Shown in pieces: positions 60,386-64,000 of a DNA stretch of 64,000 nucleotides (position 1 is its first letter; each line of letters opens with the position of its first letter). A model generated the notes under the pieces. That model was not told the DNA's origin, ran no database searches, and saw only the letters and a program-made list of their open reading frames with translations. Position numbers and translations under genes: made by a program. This DNA comes from Plantago major (taxonomy: Eukaryota; Streptophyta; Magnoliopsida; Lamiales; Plantaginaceae). The DNA is taken from contig CM048842.1 in NCBI GenBank assembly GCA_026545765.1, forward strand, positions 429,501 through 493,500, given 5' to 3'.

Positions 60386-62669
60386 ATTGATTAGAAACAA
60401 AGAGAGTACAAACATATTATTGTTTTACATGCAAATTATTAATTTTTCAAATACAATACTTCCTATAGTCCATTTGATATATATCTTTAATTTCCACAAT
60501 TTAAGACATAGAGACTGGGAAAAAAATATTGCTATATAAGTTTATTACTAACTAGAGTTTTGTATTAAAAATAATTTCTACTAAATAAAAACCACATGCA
60601 TAACATAAATTTAAACTTCTTGTATAAAATTACTAACTTGTATGACAATAATATATATTTTTTAAAATATTAACAAATAATTAAAAACATCAATTAGACA
60701 AGAAGCGGAGGGGGTAACAAATTGTGTATGTATTAACTTAAGACAAAATCATCACATCACGATAAAACAAAAGTAGCAAAAGTTTAAAGTCAAGAAGCTT
60801 CGAACCTACTTGACAAGTTAGATATGTTTTAGGTGCCACAAGAAAGTTCACATATAAATCGACTACTAATTACTAATTACATGAAACTAAAAGATGGGCT
60901 TATCACTCAAAAGTTTAGGTCGCTATCATCAACTTTAGATAAGTATAGGGGAGTATAATTACTTAAGACGGAACATGGAAATGTCATGAAATATTACAAT
61001 GTGGAGTTTATTCGTATTTATAACTGGTCCCAAGTTGGGAACGAGATTTTTTATTACTACAAGGAATTTATTCATTTATAGAGTATTCCTCTATGGAGTT
61101 TTACGTAAGGGTTATTTACGTACACACGTAACATATAGACTCCCTGTCGTTAATTATTTCCGTCAAAACTCGATCACACCGTTAAAAGTTAAAGTAAAGT
61201 TAAAAGTCAACGAATAATTTATGAAGTCAGCATATAGTCAACTAAGGAAAGTATTTATGACGTCATTAAACAATTTTATGATGCCATAATCATAATTTGA
61301 TTTACAAAAGTTCCCCCAAAAGGATTTAAAAGTAAAGTACCATCGATGGTTTGTAAGTAAAGTTTTTTAATATGAACCAAAACTTGGAATAAATTGTAAA
61401 ATGAAATGCAATGGTGTTTTGTTGTTTATATGTATGTTATTTCTTGTCATTTTAACACGAAAAAATGGACATAAAAAATGCCAAGAAATGACTGGAAATG
61501 AGAATGCACCAATTTAGATTACATATATGAAATTCCACTTAACTACTACTCTACTATCTAGGGGCGGAGCCAGGATTATAAATTATATAGAGCGCGAGTC
61601 GACTTATATATTTTTTTTAAAAATGGGAGAGGATATTATCACCATAACTCACCGTCACATTTGAACAATCTATACATAAAAATTAAAATTTTAGTCCAAA
61701 ATCAGGTAGTGCAAAAGAGTAAAATTTAACAGTATAGGTACATAAAAAATGAACTTTTCTTAAATGGGTAGGCAAGTGCCCTAGGTTGTTAACGAACAGC
61801 TCCGCCCTTGGTACTATCTAAATATTTATATTTTTATACACCCACGTCATATCAGGTGAACTTGATACTTTATGGACTAAAAATGCACCTATTTGACCTT
61901 CTTACATGATCTTCCATATAACTACTATCTAAATATTTTTATTACTTATACACTTATCTCAAATACAATTTATACTTTACAGACTAAAATACACCAATTT
62001 TGGCCTTCTTATATGAACTCTCACATAATTATTGTCTAAATATTTCAGGTTCATGCCAAAATGACAAAAAACAAACCACGTATAAGTAACAAATAGCATT
62101 CCATTTAATTTTACATTTCATTTTCAGTTTTGGTTCAAATTAAAAAACTTTACTTTTAAGAAACCCCTTGAGGAAACATTACATTAAAACCCCCTTGTTA
62201 TTGTTGGAAGTACAAAGAAAATTTGTGATGTCATAAAATTTTGTTATGACGTCTTTAAAAAAATTTATGATATTTGACTTTTTAACGGTTTGACTGACTT
62301 TTTGACGGAAAAATTTAACGGTTAAGGGTCTATATGTTACACAGTGATTTGGGTTGGGTATATGTGTAATTTCACCGCTATACAGGGGTGTGTACGTAAA
62401 TAACCCACAATGTAATTGTAAAATCAATATACTTGTGGATTTGAAAGACAGTATGTACTCACTACATCCAAGTTGGTTGACAACGTGATGGAGTTTATCT
62501 TCCTTATGGCAAAATCCACCCGGGCCAAGCTGAAAAACATTTTAGGCCCAATAATAAGGACACATTACATAAAAAGTCATACTATTAAGGAAAAACACAA
62601 AACAAGATGTGTTACCTCAGTAAAAAAAGGATGCTCAAACAGAGGAGGATCCACCATAGTTGAGAGCAT
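58678..62669 (-). CDS. Papain-fold cysteine protease without prodomain, five exons
   Basis: C1A-type cysteine peptidase. Exons on the minus strand: 62616-62669, 62463-62529, 59884-60143, 59430-59555, 58678-58917; all phases fit and give 248 residues. The active-site pattern is kept: Gln37 (oxyanion), Cys43 in GCNSC (papain has GSCGSCW), LSAQCCVDCG at the place of LSEQELVDC, His195 in TFHAVAVIGFG, and Asn216 in IIQNSYGPDWG. The Trp after the catalytic Cys is Thr. There is no signal peptide and no I29 inhibitor prodomain; the mature-type domain starts almost at once. The 2.3-kb second intron holds an (AT)n tract and a foldback element. The start ATG at 62669 is the best guess; a longer first exon is possible. 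Confidence 0.78.
59390..59414. repeat. (AAT)n microsatellite in a protease intron
   Basis: Short AATAAT run in the fourth intron of the protease gene, next to the GAAAGTTAC donor side of exon 4. Confidence 0.8.
60294..60383. repeat. (TA)n microsatellite
   Basis: About 90 bases of uninterrupted TA in the long intron of the protease gene. Confidence 0.95.
61561..61811. mobile_element. Small TIR element in the foldback loop
   Basis: 251 bp with ends GGGGCGGAGCCAGGATTAT and CAGCTCCGCCCTTGG, and the perfect 9-base direct repeat TACTATCTA at 61552-61560 and 61812-61820. An 8- or 9-base duplication fits hAT or Mutator-like elements. Its target is a unit of the surrounding tandem repeat. Confidence 0.75.
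61813..62045. repeat. Tandem repeat, unit about 109 bp
   Basis: Two full units starting CTATCTAAATATTT at about 61814 and 61923, and a partial third at about 62032. Part of another unit lies before the inserted element (61507-61560). Each unit contains GACTAAAAATGCACC or GACTAAAATACACC. Confidence 0.75.
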
Positions 62670-62983
62670 AGCTATGACGTCTGCACCAAACATTAAATTG
62701 ATTAATAGACCGCATAGAAAAGAATTAAAAATTAACTAATGCATAGAAGACTAAGACGACAGACTGCATAGAAAAGAATTAACATGTGGGATAGTGAAAG
62801 TAAAATGGAAAAATCTTGGAGGGGACCCTAAGAAACGTTCCTTTAAGTTTTCTGTAGCTTTATTCATGCCAAGGGTAGTAACAATTTCAGAATAAACACA
62901 ATCAAAACCTAAACATAAGAACAAGAACTTCTTCCTTGGATGAGGTTTGTCTCAACATTGTTCAAGTCATGAAAAGGAATCAT

Positions 62984-63648
62984 TTATTTAACTCCAAATC
63001 TAGCTCTTTTCTCAATATATGAACCAGATAGTCCAGATGTCCCAAGAACAATAACCTTTCCCCACTCAGCCCCAAGGCCACTGCATCTCATTTTTTTGTA
63101 TATCATCTTTGTTCTCAGTTCTGTTTCTACTTTCTTCTTCAAATAGCTCTCTTCTGGCCCAAATGCAGCCAAATAAGCTGCATATCTATCAAAGATTGTC
63201 AGTAACCTTTCCCCACTCAGCCCCGAGGCCACTGCATCTCATTTTTAAGTATATCATCTTTGTTCCCAATTCTGTTTCTACTTTCTTCTTCAAATAGCTC
63301 TCTTCTGGCCCGAATTCAGCCAAATAAGCTTGCATATCTATCAAAGATTGTCCGCATAGCATTCACATATTCTTCGGATAATGGGTTTACATTCTCTCCA
63401 CTCATACCGAGTCATCCATTTCCATTTTCAGTGACATCAAGATTCCCGTGAATTCCTCAACTGCCTCTGCAGCTCGGAACACATTTTTAAGGATTTCTTG
63501 AGCTTCCTTATCCTCAGTATTCTTGGCCAATGCCTTTTTTACATTATGAGCAACTGCGTCTGGAAGCTCATCCCAGTTTATCGCAATTAAGTCCTTGAAA
63601 GAACGTTGAATCTCTGGGTCTGTTATGGTGGAGGGATTTGATTAAGTG
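62984..63648 (-). pseudogene. C-terminal remnant of a conserved plant gene, unnamed
   Basis: On the minus strand, 63648-63430 encodes a coherent helical stretch (IQRSFKDLIAINWDELPDAV, RAAEAVEEFTG), then after a stop or frameshift MRTIFDRYA, FGPEESYLKKKVETELGTKM, RCSGLGAEWGKV and finally VIVLGTSGLSGSYIEKRA. The composition and motif order look like a real conserved C-terminus, but I do not recall the family. A 151-base internal duplication repeats the FGPEESYLKKKVE to GAEWGKV part. Frame breaks and an abutting LINE show that it is decayed. Confidence 0.6.
63052..63353. repeat. 151-bp tandem duplication in the gene remnant
   Basis: Two units beginning TAACCTTTCCCCACTCAGCC at 63052 and 63203, with a few differences. 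They duplicate part of the coding remnant on the minus strand. Confidence 0.85.
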
Positions 63649-64000
63649 AGTTGGGTCCAAAGAGTGGTTTATTAGACATAATATTTCTAAACTGGTGGGT
63701 AATGGTATGTCTACTAGGTTCTGGAGCAACAGTTGGGTAGGTAGCGGGGTGAGGCTGAAAGATGTCTTCCCAAGGTTGTCCAGTAGAGTAACATAAGAAT
63801 TGTAGTGTAGCGGATAGATTAGGGGGGTCGAGTCAAGGTAATCTGGTAGTGAATTGGTCTTGGCGCAGAAACATGTTTGTTTGGGAATAAGATTTGTTGT
63901 GAGATATGACTACCTTCCTGAATAGTTCTTGTGCTTTATCTACAGACGCAGATTTTTGGGTCTGGAACAAAGGCTCAACTCGGGTGTACTCAGCACATTC
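63649..64000 (+). mobile_element. LINE ORF2 C-terminal fragment, runs off the window
   Basis: Plus-strand frames give KEWFIRHNISKLVGNGMSTR, FWSNSWVGS, LKDVFPRLSS, then WSWRRNMFVW and FWVWNKGS. This is the stretch between RT and the zinc-binding domain of plant L1-type LINEs. Stops and frameshifts are present. It ends the conserved gene remnant on its left. Confidence 0.75.

Larger units (their letters stand above)
61099..62424. mobile_element. Long-armed foldback (long-TIR) element inside the protease intron
   Basis: Left arm 61099-61465 and right arm 62050-62424 are inverted, diverged copies. Shared blocks, read from the outside: GGTTATTTACGTACACAC, GTAACATATAGAC, TTCCGTCAAAA, AAAGTAAAGTTTTTTAAT and TTGTCATTTT. 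The loop holds a tandem repeat of about 109 bases and the small element at 61561-61811. No transposase is seen. It is probably a non-autonomous long-TIR DNA element. Confidence 0.7.

Overview
The window reads as nuclear DNA of a flowering plant, most likely a eudicot and perhaps an asterid (inference from protein style only). It is AT-rich. Its genes have several exons with GT/AG introns and chloroplast or ER-type products, and they sit among nested LTR retrotransposons, LINE pieces and many MITEs. I see nothing prokaryotic or viral beyond ordinary plant retroelements.

Supported genes in order: plastid co-chaperonin CPN10 (minus, 1499-4328, seven exons); an ATL4-like RING-H2 ubiquitin ligase (minus, 11588-12568); a stress-response A/B-barrel (Dabb) gene split by a MITE remnant (plus, 15342-15838); ER glucosyltransferase ALG8 (minus, 20275-23541, four exons); an FLZ zinc-finger protein (plus, 33921-34551, two exons); a P-class PPR protein (plus, 35960-38623, one exon); a PBL19-like receptor-like cytoplasmic kinase (minus, 42121-44178, four coding exons); a papain-fold protease without a prodomain (minus, 58678-62669, five exons); and a decayed piece of a conserved gene I cannot name (minus, 62984-63648). 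From memory, Arabidopsis has CPN10, ALG8 and FLZ as neighbours on chromosome 2 and a CPN10 paralogue beside ATL4 on chromosome 3. This window may therefore keep an older combined gene order.

Mobile DNA fills much of the rest. 4847-7912 is an internally deleted Ty1/copia element with both LTRs, primer site, polypurine tract and a 5-bp target duplication; a PIF/Harbinger relative sits inside its 5' LTR. 31458-32970 is a Stowaway-like MITE split by a LINE. 51977-52968 is a Stowaway-like MITE containing a PIF-type MITE. 53884-58260 is a copia fragment abutting a Ty3/gypsy 3' end that carries a Mutator-like insertion (9-bp target duplication) and a hAT-like MITE (8-bp). 61099-62424 is a long-armed inverted repeat with a smaller element in its loop, all inside an intron of the protease gene. 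The gene-poor stretches 25.1-31.4 kb and 45.2-53.9 kb hold only decayed repeats and local duplications.

No operon-like or defence-like system is visible; the plant genes are functionally independent. The points most worth following are the MITE-interrupted Dabb gene, the gag-to-RT deletion derivative, the protease with an altered catalytic motif, the intronic inverted repeat, and the conserved gene order.
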